Shown: positions 46,921 through 54,988 of the stretch, one piece after another
How the letters are laid out: each line of letters starts with the position of its first letter
Position numbering within the stretch: position 1 is the stretch's first letter
The notes under the pieces: generated by a model
The model's database searches: none
Told to the model about the DNA's origin: nothing
Seen by the model: only the letters and a program-made list of their open reading frames with translations
Source of the DNA: an uncultured Paracoccaceae bacterium
GTDB lineage: Bacteria > Pseudomonadota > Alphaproteobacteria > Rhodobacterales > Rhodobacteraceae
NCBI GenBank assembly: GCA_947500055.1
Contig: CANMQO010000001.1
Span: 248,001-312,000 of the forward strand
Length of the DNA stretch: 64,000 bases
Direction of reading: 5' to 3'
Translations under genes and position numbers: made by a program

Positions 46921-47850
46921 CTATGGCAGGATAAAGAGCCAGCACCAGACTGTCAGGATTGATGCCGCAGTGCCGATCAGCACGGCGGAGGCGGCGACGC
47001 GCCGCGCTGTCCCGTACATGTTGGCAAACACATAGGCATTGATCCCCGGTGCCATCGCCGCCGTGAGCATGGCGGAGCGGACCGCATCTTTGCCAAGCCC
47101 GTTTGCATGCACCAGCCCCCACACGATGACCGGGTGAAGGATCAGCGAAATGGCGACAACGAACAGAATGGTGCGCATGTCGCCTTCTGGCCGGTAGCGG
47201 TAGAGCACACCGCCAAGTCCGAACAGGGCCGCTGGCAACGCAGCCCGGATCATCAGGTCAAGCGCATCCGTAAACACGCCGGGCAGGGCCAATCCGGTGA
47301 AATTCACGATGAAACCCAGCGTGATCCCCAGGATCAGCGCGTTGCGGAACATTGCGTTCAGCACCTTGCCGGGCAATTGGACAAGGTTTCCGCCCCGGTT
47401 GCGCGCAATCTCCATCGCGGTGATCCCAACCGCGTAGCAGAACGGTGAATGGATCGCGATAATGGCGTAGTTGGCTTCCAAAGCGTCTGACCCGTAGGCC
47501 CGTTCGGTGATTGGCAACCCGAGCAGAAGCGAGTTAGAGAACAGGCAGCAGAAACCGATGGCGACGCTGTCCTCCCACCCCCGCCCGAAGATGTAGCGCG
47601 CGCCCATCATGCCCGCCAGAAAGCCGGTCAATGCACCTGCATAGAAGCTGCCCAACAGTGCAAGGTCGAAATTCTGGCTGAGGTCCAGCGTCGAGATTGC
47701 CCGGAACAGCAGGCAGGGAATAGCAAAGCCTTGGGTGAATTTCATCAGCCCGTCAACGCTGGCATCGTTGAAATACCCTTTCCAGACAGCCAGATAGCCA
47801 AAGCCAATGACCAGAAAGACGGGCAGAATAATGTCGATGAGTGCGGACAT
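46921..47850 (-). CDS. AEC family transporter
   Basis: 309 residues with about ten helices in two five-helix halves. The first half starts IILPVFLVIGFGYLAVWKGY and the second half contains LHPVIVWGLVH. The AEC (auxin efflux carrier) pattern is clear. In bacteria such proteins export or exchange small organic acids. The substrate is unknown. It lies 5 bp after the MBL-fold gene on the same strand, so it is probably the last gene of that operon. Confidence 0.88.
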   Translation of the reverse strand: MSALIDIILPVFLVIGFGYLAVWKGYFNDASVDGLMKFTQGFAIPCLLFRAISTLDLSQNFDLALLGSFYAGALTGFLAGMMGARYIFGRGWEDSVAIGFCCLFSNSLLLGLPITERAYGSDALEANYAIIAIHSPFCYAVGITAMEIARNRGGNLVQLPGKVLNAMFRNALILGITLGFIVNFTGLALPGVFTDALDLMIRAALPAALFGLGGVLYRYRPEGDMRTILFVVAISLILHPVIVWGLVHANGLGKDAVRSAMLTAAMAPGINAYVFANMYGTARRVAASAVLIGTAASILTVWCWLFILP

Positions 47851-47855
47851 TTGCC

Positions 47856-48659
47856 CTAGCGCGCCGGAACGCTGATTGTCAGCCCATCAAAGGCCGGCTG
47901 GATATGGTCCGGGGTTTCCTGTGCCACCGTTTCGTAGTCCAGATCATTGTGCATATTGGTCAGCACGGCCTGTTTTGGGGCGGCCTGTGCAATCCAGTCC
48001 AGCGTGTTGGCCAGATGCGAATGGGTCGGGTGCGGGTCACGCCGCAGCGCATCAACGATCCAGCAATCGAGACCTTGCAGCTTGTTCCAAGATCCGGTCG
48101 GGATGGCCGACACATCCGGCAGATACGCCACATCATCCACCCGGAATCCCAATGCGGTGATACTGCCATGTTCGACCTCAAACGGGGAGAGCGTGATCCG
48201 CCCGCCTGGTCCATCGACGTTGATATCACCGTCGATTTCGTTGAGTTCACAAATCGGCGGGTAGGGCGACCCTTTGGGTTGTACGAAAGCATAGCCGAAC
48301 CGGTGGAGCAGGTCATTGGTTGTGCCACCATCGGCCCAGACTTGCAGCCGCGTCCGCATGTTGAACACGATCATCCGCAGGTCGTCTATCCCATGCACAT
48401 GGTCGGCGTGACCGTGGGTGTAGACGACAGCGTCGAGCGTACCCACGCCAGCATCCAGCAATTGGCTGCGCAGATCGGGCGAAGTGTCGATGAGTACTTG
48501 CGTCACATCATCGCCGCTTGTGCGTTTGATCAGCAATGAACAGCGCCGCCGGTGATTTTTGGGGTTTGCCGGATCGCAGGCTCCCCAAAGCCCGCCGAGC
48601 CGCGGCACCCCGCCAGATGACCCGCAGCCAAGGATGGTGAAGCTGAGCGTATCGCTCAT
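47856..48659 (-). CDS. MBL-fold metallohydrolase (PhnP-like)
   Basis: 267 residues. Metal motifs: VVYTHGHADHVHGIDDLR (THxHxDH), with later ligands in EVEHGSITALGF, PDVSAIP and TNMHNDLDY. The N-terminus FTILGCGSSGGVPRLGG is typical of the PhnP/RNase Z-like group. It cleaves phosphodiester bonds, possibly cyclic phosphates of nucleotides. It overlaps tatD in an ATGA junction. No phn genes are nearby, so a role in phosphonate use is not supported. Confidence 0.88.
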   Translation of the reverse strand: MSDTLSFTILGCGSSGGVPRLGGLWGACDPANPKNHRRRCSLLIKRTSGDDVTQVLIDTSPDLRSQLLDAGVGTLDAVVYTHGHADHVHGIDDLRMIVFNMRTRLQVWADGGTTNDLLHRFGYAFVQPKGSPYPPICELNEIDGDINVDGPGGRITLSPFEVEHGSITALGFRVDDVAYLPDVSAIPTGSWNKLQGLDCWIVDALRRDPHPTHSHLANTLDWIAQAAPKQAVLTNMHNDLDYETVAQETPDHIQPAFDGLTISVPAR

Positions 48660-49444
48660 GCGCTGGCCTTCCAGAAAAGCCGGTCGAAATTGGCGGTGGT
48701 TTGGGCCGCGAAGTCCGCATAGGACATGTCAAACAGTTCCGCACCGACCTTGGCCGTATGGGCGGTATAGGCCGGTTCGTTGCGTTTGCCGCGGTGGGGC
48801 GGGGGCGCAAGATAGGGACTGTCGGTTTCAACCAGGATGCGGTCAATCGGGGCGGCGGCAAAGATGTCGCGCAGTTCGCGGCTTTTGGGGAAGGCGGCGA
48901 TGCCGGACATGGACAGGTAGAACCCCAGATCAAGGGCGGCCTTTGCCAGTGAGGCACTGCTGGAGAAGCAATGCATGACACATGTATAGGCCCCGTTGGC
49001 GTATTCCTCGGTCAGGATTTGCGCCATGTCATCGTCTGCCGCACGGGCATGGATGATCAGCGGCAGTTTGGTTTCGCGGGCTGCTGCGATATGGATCCGC
49101 AGGGATGTTTGCTGCACCTCCGCGCTGTCGGATGTGTAGTGATAATCCAGCCCGGTTTCACCGATCCCGACGAATTTGGGGTGTTGGGCGAGGGCGATCA
49201 ACTCGTCGGTGCTGGCCAGTGGCTCATCTGCCGCGCTCATCGGGTGGGTGCCAGCGGCAAAGAAAACCGGCGCATGGGCTTCGGCGATGGCCCGCACCTG
49301 TGGTTCCAGCCGCAATCTGGTACAGATCGTGACCATCCGTTCGACCCCCGCATCCAGCGCGCGCTGGATGATGGCGGGGCGTTCATCGTCAAAATCGGGG
49401 AAGTCGAGATGGCAATGGCTGTCGACGATTTTTGCTTCGGTCAT
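48656..49444 (-). CDS. tatD: TatD family metal-dependent hydrolase
   Basis: 262 residues from ATG 49444. Metal ligands: VDSHCHLDFPDF, GIGETGLDYHY, LIIHARAADDD, MHCFSS and VETDSPYLAP. This is the complete TatD/YcfH pattern. It is a 3'-5' exonuclease-type hydrolase or D-aminoacyl-tRNA-type hydrolase of the amidohydrolase superfamily. It is in the order holB-tatD-MBL, common in alphaproteobacteria, 7 bp after holB. Confidence 0.92.
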   Translation of the reverse strand: MTEAKIVDSHCHLDFPDFDDERPAIIQRALDAGVERMVTICTRLRLEPQVRAIAEAHAPVFFAAGTHPMSAADEPLASTDELIALAQHPKFVGIGETGLDYHYTSDSAEVQQTSLRIHIAAARETKLPLIIHARAADDDMAQILTEEYANGAYTCVMHCFSSSASLAKAALDLGFYLSMSGIAAFPKSRELRDIFAAAPIDRILVETDSPYLAPPPHRGKRNEPAYTAHTAKVGAELFDMSYADFAAQTTANFDRLFWKASA

Positions 49445-49451
49445 GACGCCT

Positions 49452-50558
49452 CTACGCTGCGGCGACACCTTGCGCCGTCTCTTCTATCTTGAAGATCATA
49501 TCAAGGATCAACGCGGCAGGGTCAAGGTTCACCGCGCGCCCGTGGCGCGACCGGTTTGACAGGTCCTGTTGCAGTTGCGCCCAGCGGCGCGCGGCCCCGT
49601 CATCGGGTGCCAGCCGGGCCAGCAATCGTGCCTCGCCCGGCGCGCCTTGGGCATTGGGTTCGCCCATCAGTCCGGCCCGGGCGGCCCGCGACAGGAACAG
49701 ATCAAGTAAGTCGAGCGTCATTCCGAAGCGGATGTCCGCACCGCGTCCCGCGCAGCTTTCAGCGAGTTTGAGCGCTTGTGGACGGTCGATCCGGGGCAGC
49801 CCATTCAGCAGATTGACCAGTTCGGCATAAAGCGGCAGCCCGTCATGGTTCAACAGTCGGATTGCATCGCCAGCGGAGCCACCGGCCAAGGTGGCGAGGC
49901 TTTCGCTGTTTTCGACGTCGTGCCCGGCTTGCGCCAAGGCCTTTTGCAGATCATCCGCCGATAGCGTACCGCACCGCAGTTCCCGGCAGCGGGACCGGAT
50001 TGTCGGCAGCAGGCGCGATGGCTGATGGGCGATCAGCAGGATGGTACATTTCTCGGGCGGCTCTTCCAGTTCCTTCAGGATTGCGTTGGCCGCATTGCGG
50101 TTCAACTCATCCGCCGCATCCACGATCACCACCCGCCTTCCGCCGTCGGCGGCTGACATCTGGAAAAAGGTTTTCAGGCTACGCACGGCGTCGACTGTGA
50201 TTTCGGCGCGCAATTTCTTGGTCTTGTCATCCCAAGGCCGCCGGATCAGGGCGAGCCTAGGATGCGCGCCGGATTGGATCAGGCGTGCGTCGGGATGGTC
50301 GGGCGAAACCTCCAGCGTTGGATCGCCGAACAATCCGGTCTCTGCACTGGCCAGAAGAAAGGCAGCGATCTTCCATGCCAGTGTCGCCTTGCCCACGCCG
50401 CGCGGCCCGGTGATCAGCCAGCCGGAATGCAACCGGCCCGCGGCAAAAGCATCAAGGAAGTCCCGTTCAGCCTTGGCCTGCCCGAAAAGCTGCGCTGTTT
50501 CGCGGGGGTGCGGTGCCCCTTCCACCCGGTCGGGTTCGGGGATGGTATCGTCGCTCAT
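49452..50558 (-). CDS. holB: DNA polymerase III subunit delta'
   Basis: 368 residues. Walker A is ITGPRGVGKATLAWKIAAFL. Sensor/arginine-finger motif TIRSRCREL (SRC) is present, with VVIVDAADELNRNAANAILK (Walker B region) and EEPPEKC following. It is part of the clamp-loader complex at the replication fork. The classical Cys4 zinc module is not evident. It overlaps tmk in an ATGA junction, the usual tmk-holB order. Confidence 0.95.
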   Translation of the reverse strand: MSDDTIPEPDRVEGAPHPRETAQLFGQAKAERDFLDAFAAGRLHSGWLITGPRGVGKATLAWKIAAFLLASAETGLFGDPTLEVSPDHPDARLIQSGAHPRLALIRRPWDDKTKKLRAEITVDAVRSLKTFFQMSAADGGRRVVIVDAADELNRNAANAILKELEEPPEKCTILLIAHQPSRLLPTIRSRCRELRCGTLSADDLQKALAQAGHDVENSESLATLAGGSAGDAIRLLNHDGLPLYAELVNLLNGLPRIDRPQALKLAESCAGRGADIRFGMTLDLLDLFLSRAARAGLMGEPNAQGAPGEARLLARLAPDDGAARRWAQLQQDLSNRSRHGRAVNLDPAALILDMIFKIEETAQGVAAA

Positions 50559-51163
50559 GCGTAGGCCGCGATTTCAGACGCGATCTGATCCGCCGTGCGG
50601 TTGCCATCGATCAGGATACAGCGTTCGGGTTGGGCATGGGCGAGGGCGAGGAAGCCGTGGCGCAGCGTTTCCTGAAAGGGCAGGCCAAAATCCTCGAACC
50701 GGTCTTCGCCGGATTTGCGCGCCAACCCGCGTTCAAGGGCGGTGGCTGGATCCATGTCGATGATGAAGGTGAGGTCCGGTTCCCGCCCGATCATCAGCGC
50801 GTGTAGCTGGTCCACCATGTTCCGCAGGTCGCCCCGGGTGGCCCCCTGATAGACCCGTGTGCTGTCGGCAAAGCGATCAGAGATCACGGTTTTGCCCGCC
50901 GCCAATGCAGGCTCAATTGTCTTTTCCAGATGATCGCGACGCGACGCCGTAAAAAGCAGAATTTCTGTCTCGGCAGACCAACGGTCCGGATCGCCGGTCA
51001 GAACCAGTTGCCGGATTTCCTCTGCCCCCGGGCTGCCGCCGGGCTCTCGGGTCAGGACGATGTCCTGACCCAGCGCGCGCAGATGGTCTGCGAAACGTCG
51101 GGATTGGGTGGATTTGCCGGAACCGTCGATACCTTCAAATGTAATGAAACGCGGGCTTCTCAT
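50555..51163 (-). CDS. tmk: Thymidylate kinase
   Basis: 202 residues from ATG 51163. The P-loop is FITFEGIDGSGKSTQSRRFA, the DR(Y/F) motif is VISDRFADSTRVYQG and the LID region lies in LARKSGEDRFED. It phosphorylates dTMP to dTDP in DNA precursor synthesis. The DGSGKST loop and LID follow the E. coli type. It is coupled to dacC and holB by 4-nt overlaps. Confidence 0.96.
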   Translation of the reverse strand: MRSPRFITFEGIDGSGKSTQSRRFADHLRALGQDIVLTREPGGSPGAEEIRQLVLTGDPDRWSAETEILLFTASRRDHLEKTIEPALAAGKTVISDRFADSTRVYQGATRGDLRNMVDQLHALMIGREPDLTFIIDMDPATALERGLARKSGEDRFEDFGLPFQETLRHGFLALAHAQPERCILIDGNRTADQIASEIAAYA

Positions 51164-52335
51164 GCGCCCTCTGCTGTTTCGGCGCCTGGGCCGAATTTGC
51201 CCCATAGAACCGTTGCAGCCGTGCGCAGCCGGGTCGTGAAGCCACCACGGGCAACATCTGCCTCTGCCACCAGCGGGATGCGTTTTTCGGGCAGCCCGTC
51301 CAGTTTGACCACCAGTTCGGCAAGTGTATCACCGGCGCTGACCGGTGCCTCGATCGGGCCGTCATAGACGACTTCGGCATCCAGCGTGCCCTGGTTCAGA
51401 ACCGGGACCAGCAGGGACAGGTCCTCTGCCACGGTCAGGCCCACCGAAGGCGCGCCGCCCATCCAGATGTCGGCCTCTGCAATCCTTGTGCCTTCGCGGG
51501 CGACTTCCTTTTCCGCGAATTGGCGGAACGCCCAATTGACGATCTTTTCGGCCTCTTCAGCGCGGGTGGCCTGACTATCCAGACCAGTGATCACAAAGAT
51601 CACGCGACGGTCACCCTGCTTGGCTGATCCGACCAACCCATAGCCTGCTTCCTGCGTGTGGCCGGTTTTCAATCCATCGGCCCCGATGCCCAGCGACAAA
51701 AGCGGATTGCGGTTGCGTGAGTTGGACGGCACCCGTCCGTCAAATGCAAACTCGGTTTCCGCAAAAAGCGGATAGAAGGTTGGGTAGTCGGTGATAATCC
51801 GGTTGGCCAGAATACCAAGGTCTTCCATCGACATGCGGTGCCCGGCGGCGGGCCAGCCGTTGGAATTGACAAAGCTGGAATTCATCATCCCCATCTGTTG
51901 TGCCCGTGCGGTCATCATCCGGGCAAAGCCTGCCTCGGTCCCGTCGGGTGACAATGCCTCGGCCAGAACGGCGCTGGCGTCATTGCCAGAGAGGACGATC
52001 ACCCCGCGCAACAGATCCTCGACACTGACCCGGTCGGTCGTGTCCAGAAACATCGAGGATCCGCCATAGGCGGCGGCTTCCGTCGATACCGGCAGCAGTT
52101 CATCAATTTCAAGCAACCCGTTCGCAACCGCCTCGAACGCCATATAGACGGTCATCAGTTTTGACATGGAGGCCGGGGGCAGGGGTGTGTCTTCGTCCTT
52201 GGCCAGCAGGACGGTGCCCGTGGTCTGGTCGAATACATACGCCGCCTTGGCGCGTGTATCAAAGGTTTGGGCAAAGCCTGCGGAAGCACTGAAGATCATG
52301 GCGATCACGCCAATGCGCAGAGCGGAGAAATGCAT
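51160..52335 (-). CDS. dacC: D-alanyl-D-alanine carboxypeptidase (PBP5/6 family)
   Basis: 391 residues. The signal peptide ends SAGFAQ (about 23). Penicillin-binding motifs: SMSK (Ser56-Lys59), SGN (116-118) and KTG (223-225). A C-terminal PBP5-associated beta domain (about 285-375) follows. It trims the terminal D-Ala from pentapeptides at the periplasmic face. The C-terminal tail (about 378-391) is only weakly amphipathic. It lies between a SPOR lipoprotein gene and tmk in one operon. Confidence 0.93.
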   Translation of the reverse strand: MHFSALRIGVIAMIFSASAGFAQTFDTRAKAAYVFDQTTGTVLLAKDEDTPLPPASMSKLMTVYMAFEAVANGLLEIDELLPVSTEAAAYGGSSMFLDTTDRVSVEDLLRGVIVLSGNDASAVLAEALSPDGTEAGFARMMTARAQQMGMMNSSFVNSNGWPAAGHRMSMEDLGILANRIITDYPTFYPLFAETEFAFDGRVPSNSRNRNPLLSLGIGADGLKTGHTQEAGYGLVGSAKQGDRRVIFVITGLDSQATRAEEAEKIVNWAFRQFAEKEVAREGTRIAEADIWMGGAPSVGLTVAEDLSLLVPVLNQGTLDAEVVYDGPIEAPVSAGDTLAELVVKLDGLPEKRIPLVAEADVARGGFTTRLRTAATVLWGKFGPGAETAEGA

Positions 52336-52359
52336 TGTCTATGCTCCTATTGTGTGGGG

Positions 52360-53364
52360 TCAGCTGTCAGCTTCGATCAGCACGGCATCCACGAAACCGG
52401 CCCCTTTGATCCGGGTCAGCGTGGCGTCGGCATTGGCATCGTCCTCGGCTGGGGACGACACGACGAGCCAGACAACCCGGCCCCCGGCTTCTTGCGCGAC
52501 CACTGATGTGGGGATGCCCGCGCCGCGCAGTTGGGCGCCGGCATTTTCAGCATTTGCCTCAACACTGAATACCCCGATCTGGAAACGCGGACCGGAGGTA
52601 GCAGCAGGCAATGCGACGGCAGCCGCAGCGGGTGCCGCAACTTCAACGGCGGGTTCTGCCGGTGGCAGGTTCACCTCGACGATATCGGCATCGTCGCTGT
52701 CATCAGCCGTTGCGGCGCCGGCGATCGCGGTTGCGGCGGGCAGGGTGACGGCCACGGCGGTTTCGCCTGCGGTTTCAGCGGCTTCAGCGGCGGTTGTGGC
52801 ACCGTCGACGGGATCAAGTGGCGTTGCCTCAACATTCACCGGGGTGGCCAGATCGGCGACAACCGGGTTTGCGGCGGGCGATTCTTCGGCAACGGTGACC
52901 TCTTCACGGCGCAGGGCAACCACGTAAAGCTCGGTTGGCGCGCCGGGCAAGACGCCCAACTCCTCAGCCACGTCGGACGAGATTTGCAATAGCGGTCCGG
53001 GGTTTTCGCGTTCGCGCCGGAACAAGGCCCCGACGATGGTTTCGCCAGTGGCGGTATTCCGGATCAATGCCCGTTCCGGCTGGTCGACATCCGGGTGTGC
53101 AACCCATGCACCGCCAAGCGACGGACGCCCGTCCCAAAGACCACGATCCGTGACTTCGAACACGTCAGGCCGTTCAACATCCTTTTCGGTTGTGGTGGTT
53201 GTCCGGCGCGGTGCGCTGACGGATGTGGGTTCGGCACTGGTTGCGTTGCCACTACCGGGAAATGCGAATTCCCCGTTATCGTCACACGCAGCCAACCCCA
53301 GTACAGCCACCACGCAAAATAATGCGGGATGGCGTCGCGCCTGTCGCAAAGAAATACCTGTCAT
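52360..53364 (-). CDS. SPOR domain lipoprotein
   Basis: 334 residues from ATG 53364 (AAGGGG upstream). The lipobox is VLGLAAC (Cys about 27). A structured region (about 65-155; WDGRPSLGGAWVAHPD, ALIRNTATGETIVGALF) resembles the RlpA-type beta-barrel. A long Ala/Pro/Glu-rich linker follows (about 160-255), then a C-terminal SPOR domain (about 258-332; FQIGVFSVEANAENAGAQL). SPOR domains bind denuded glycan strands at the division septum. It lies 24 bp upstream of dacC, so it is probably involved in septal wall processing. Confidence 0.85.
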   Translation of the reverse strand: MTGISLRQARRHPALFCVVAVLGLAACDDNGEFAFPGSGNATSAEPTSVSAPRRTTTTTEKDVERPDVFEVTDRGLWDGRPSLGGAWVAHPDVDQPERALIRNTATGETIVGALFRRERENPGPLLQISSDVAEELGVLPGAPTELYVVALRREEVTVAEESPAANPVVADLATPVNVEATPLDPVDGATTAAEAAETAGETAVAVTLPAATAIAGAATADDSDDADIVEVNLPPAEPAVEVAAPAAAAVALPAATSGPRFQIGVFSVEANAENAGAQLRGAGIPTSVVAQEAGGRVVWLVVSSPAEDDANADATLTRIKGAGFVDAVLIEADS

Positions 53365-53606
53365 GTTTTGCCCCTTCATTTCGCCCGATTTGGCAGGGTT
53401 TATGGCCATTTGGCCTACTGCTGCCGCCCGCAATGCTCACCTCACGAAATGCGCTTTGCCTGAACCGTTGCCGGCGCCCCCTGATTTTGAAGCAACGATA
53501 GCGTTGCCAATACTGTTTTGGAAGGCTTTGCGCCAATTTGTCGGCGGAATTCCCCAATGTTGCGGGTCGGCCATTGATGTGATGATTTCCGGCCTTGGTT
53601 GAGGGC

Positions 53607-53635
53607 TTGACCATATCGCACTTTCCGAATCACAA
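53607..53635 (+). promoter_or_regulatory. Weak promoter candidate for tRNA-Ser
   Basis: TTGACC at 53607-53612 is a good -35 element. The hexamer 17 bp later (TCACAA, 53630-53635) is a poor -10. The distance to the tRNA 5' end is about 25 bp. The rest of the 295-bp gap holds nothing else that I recognise. Confidence 0.3.
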
Positions 53636-53659
53636 ATTGCTCGCTAAAGGAACCCGCAC

Positions 53660-53749
53660 GGAGGTTTGGCAGAGTGGTCGAATGCACCGGTCTTGAAAAC
53701 CGACGGGCGTGAAAGCGTCCCCAGGGTTCGAATCCCTGAGCCTCCGCCA
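53660..53749 (+). tRNA. tRNA-Ser (anticodon TGA)
   Basis: 90 nt, class II with a long variable arm (CGGGCGTGAAAGCGTCC region). The acceptor arms GGAGGTT and AGCCTCC pair with one G-U, followed by G and an encoded CCA. The anticodon loop CTTGAAA gives TGA, reading UCA and related serine codons. The T arm is CAGGGTTCGAATCCCTG. Confidence 0.96.
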
Positions 53750-53784
53750 TCGCCTCAAATGCAACCTTATGACTGCCCCGGCGG

Positions 53785-54693
53785 TTATTGCCGGGGGATG
53801 ATGAAAGTGCCTGCGCCATCGTATTGTTCGCCGGCGGTTGGTGTGACATCCAGCGCCAGAACGCCGCCTAATTCATCTGCATCCGGTCCGTAGAACGTTG
53901 CGTCTATCTCGGAGGTGCTGCTGCAAGGTGCTGTGCACGTTAATGTTCCTGCGAATCCGTTGCTCGTGATAGGCGTGCTGCCAAGTGCCAGGTCAACATC
54001 GATGTCGCTTGTACCGTTGTTATAGGTACCGTCGAGCGTGCCGCTGGCCCTGTTGGTGGCGAAGTTGGCGGTGATCATGATGTCACCCTCTAGCTCGGTG
54101 CCGTAGGCCGGGCCACCACTGTTGGTCACGATACCATTGGCCAGAAAACCACCTTGATAGGTCACATTGCCTGTAACGGCGTCAAAGCCGCTGATCGTAT
54201 CGGGGTTGGTTTCAAAACCAAAAACCGTGTGCGTCTCGCCGTCCAGTGGACCTGAGATGCCCGGTTGCTGAGAGCCGTAGGAAACCGCAGCAACTGCGCC
54301 TGCGTATGTTCCGGACCGCGATGGGTCGAAAATGACGTTTACGGTTTGTCCGTTGCTGGGCAGCAGACCAACGCCATTGGTGATCGTCACCGTTTCGCCA
54401 AAAATCTGTACGGTGCCGCTGCCGTTGTCTATGCTGCTGGTAAACCCGTTGCCTAACGTGATGGCGCCAGCGGCGATGGATGTCGTCGTACCTTGGACGT
54501 TTGCGGATTGCTGCGTGATCTCAACACCTTCGGCCTGGTCGATCTGCTGGCCCGGAAACCCGTAGTTCAGACCGTTTGTGCCCGGGATGGGTTGCGGTGC
54601 TGTATTGGTCGTCGTTCCGCCCCCGCCACCACCACAGCCCGACACGCCCAAAGCGGCGATGAGCATCAGGGCAGTTTTTGCGTGTTTGGTCAT
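53785..54693 (-). CDS. Glycine-rich lipoprotein, TbpB-like C-terminal domain
   Basis: 302 residues from ATG 54693. The lipobox is LGVSGC (Cys about 20), followed by GGGGGG and a Thr/Asn linker. The rest is beta-rich with many Gly, Asn, Thr and Asp. The C-terminal block TFYGPDADELGGVLALDVTP is a clear match to the GxFYGPxAxELGGxF motif of TbpB and related surface lipoproteins. Two cysteines (TCTAPCSS) sit just before it. It is probably exported to the outer surface. Convergent with tRNA-Ser, divergent from the RTX protease gene. Confidence 0.75.
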   Translation of the reverse strand: MTKHAKTALMLIAALGVSGCGGGGGGTTTNTAPQPIPGTNGLNYGFPGQQIDQAEGVEITQQSANVQGTTTSIAAGAITLGNGFTSSIDNGSGTVQIFGETVTITNGVGLLPSNGQTVNVIFDPSRSGTYAGAVAAVSYGSQQPGISGPLDGETHTVFGFETNPDTISGFDAVTGNVTYQGGFLANGIVTNSGGPAYGTELEGDIMITANFATNRASGTLDGTYNNGTSDIDVDLALGSTPITSNGFAGTLTCTAPCSSTSEIDATFYGPDADELGGVLALDVTPTAGEQYDGAGTFIIPRQ

Positions 54694-54988
54694 GATGGAA
54701 TCCTGTCTGAAGCACTGCATGGATCATTTTCAGGCGACTATAGCGACAAAAAATAACAAGTTTAAAGCCGTTGTCGCCGCCGCGACGTTGAATAACTTGT
54801 AAATTCAATTGGACTATTCTTGACGTGTCGTCACCCCGGGTTTTTTCGTCACAAATGCCAGAGTTTTTCCGATTTTTGCCACAGTTGCATTGTCTGTGGG
54901 TGGCGAGATCACCGATTGGCGCATATGTTATGGCTGACATTTTCGCCGTGATTTGCGTAACAATGGATTTTTAAAGGATCGACGTCCA

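Noticed and set aside
52620-52880. Low-complexity GC-rich stretch that could be mistaken for a repeat element.
   Set aside because: It encodes the Ala/Pro/Glu linker of the SPOR lipoprotein in the correct frame.
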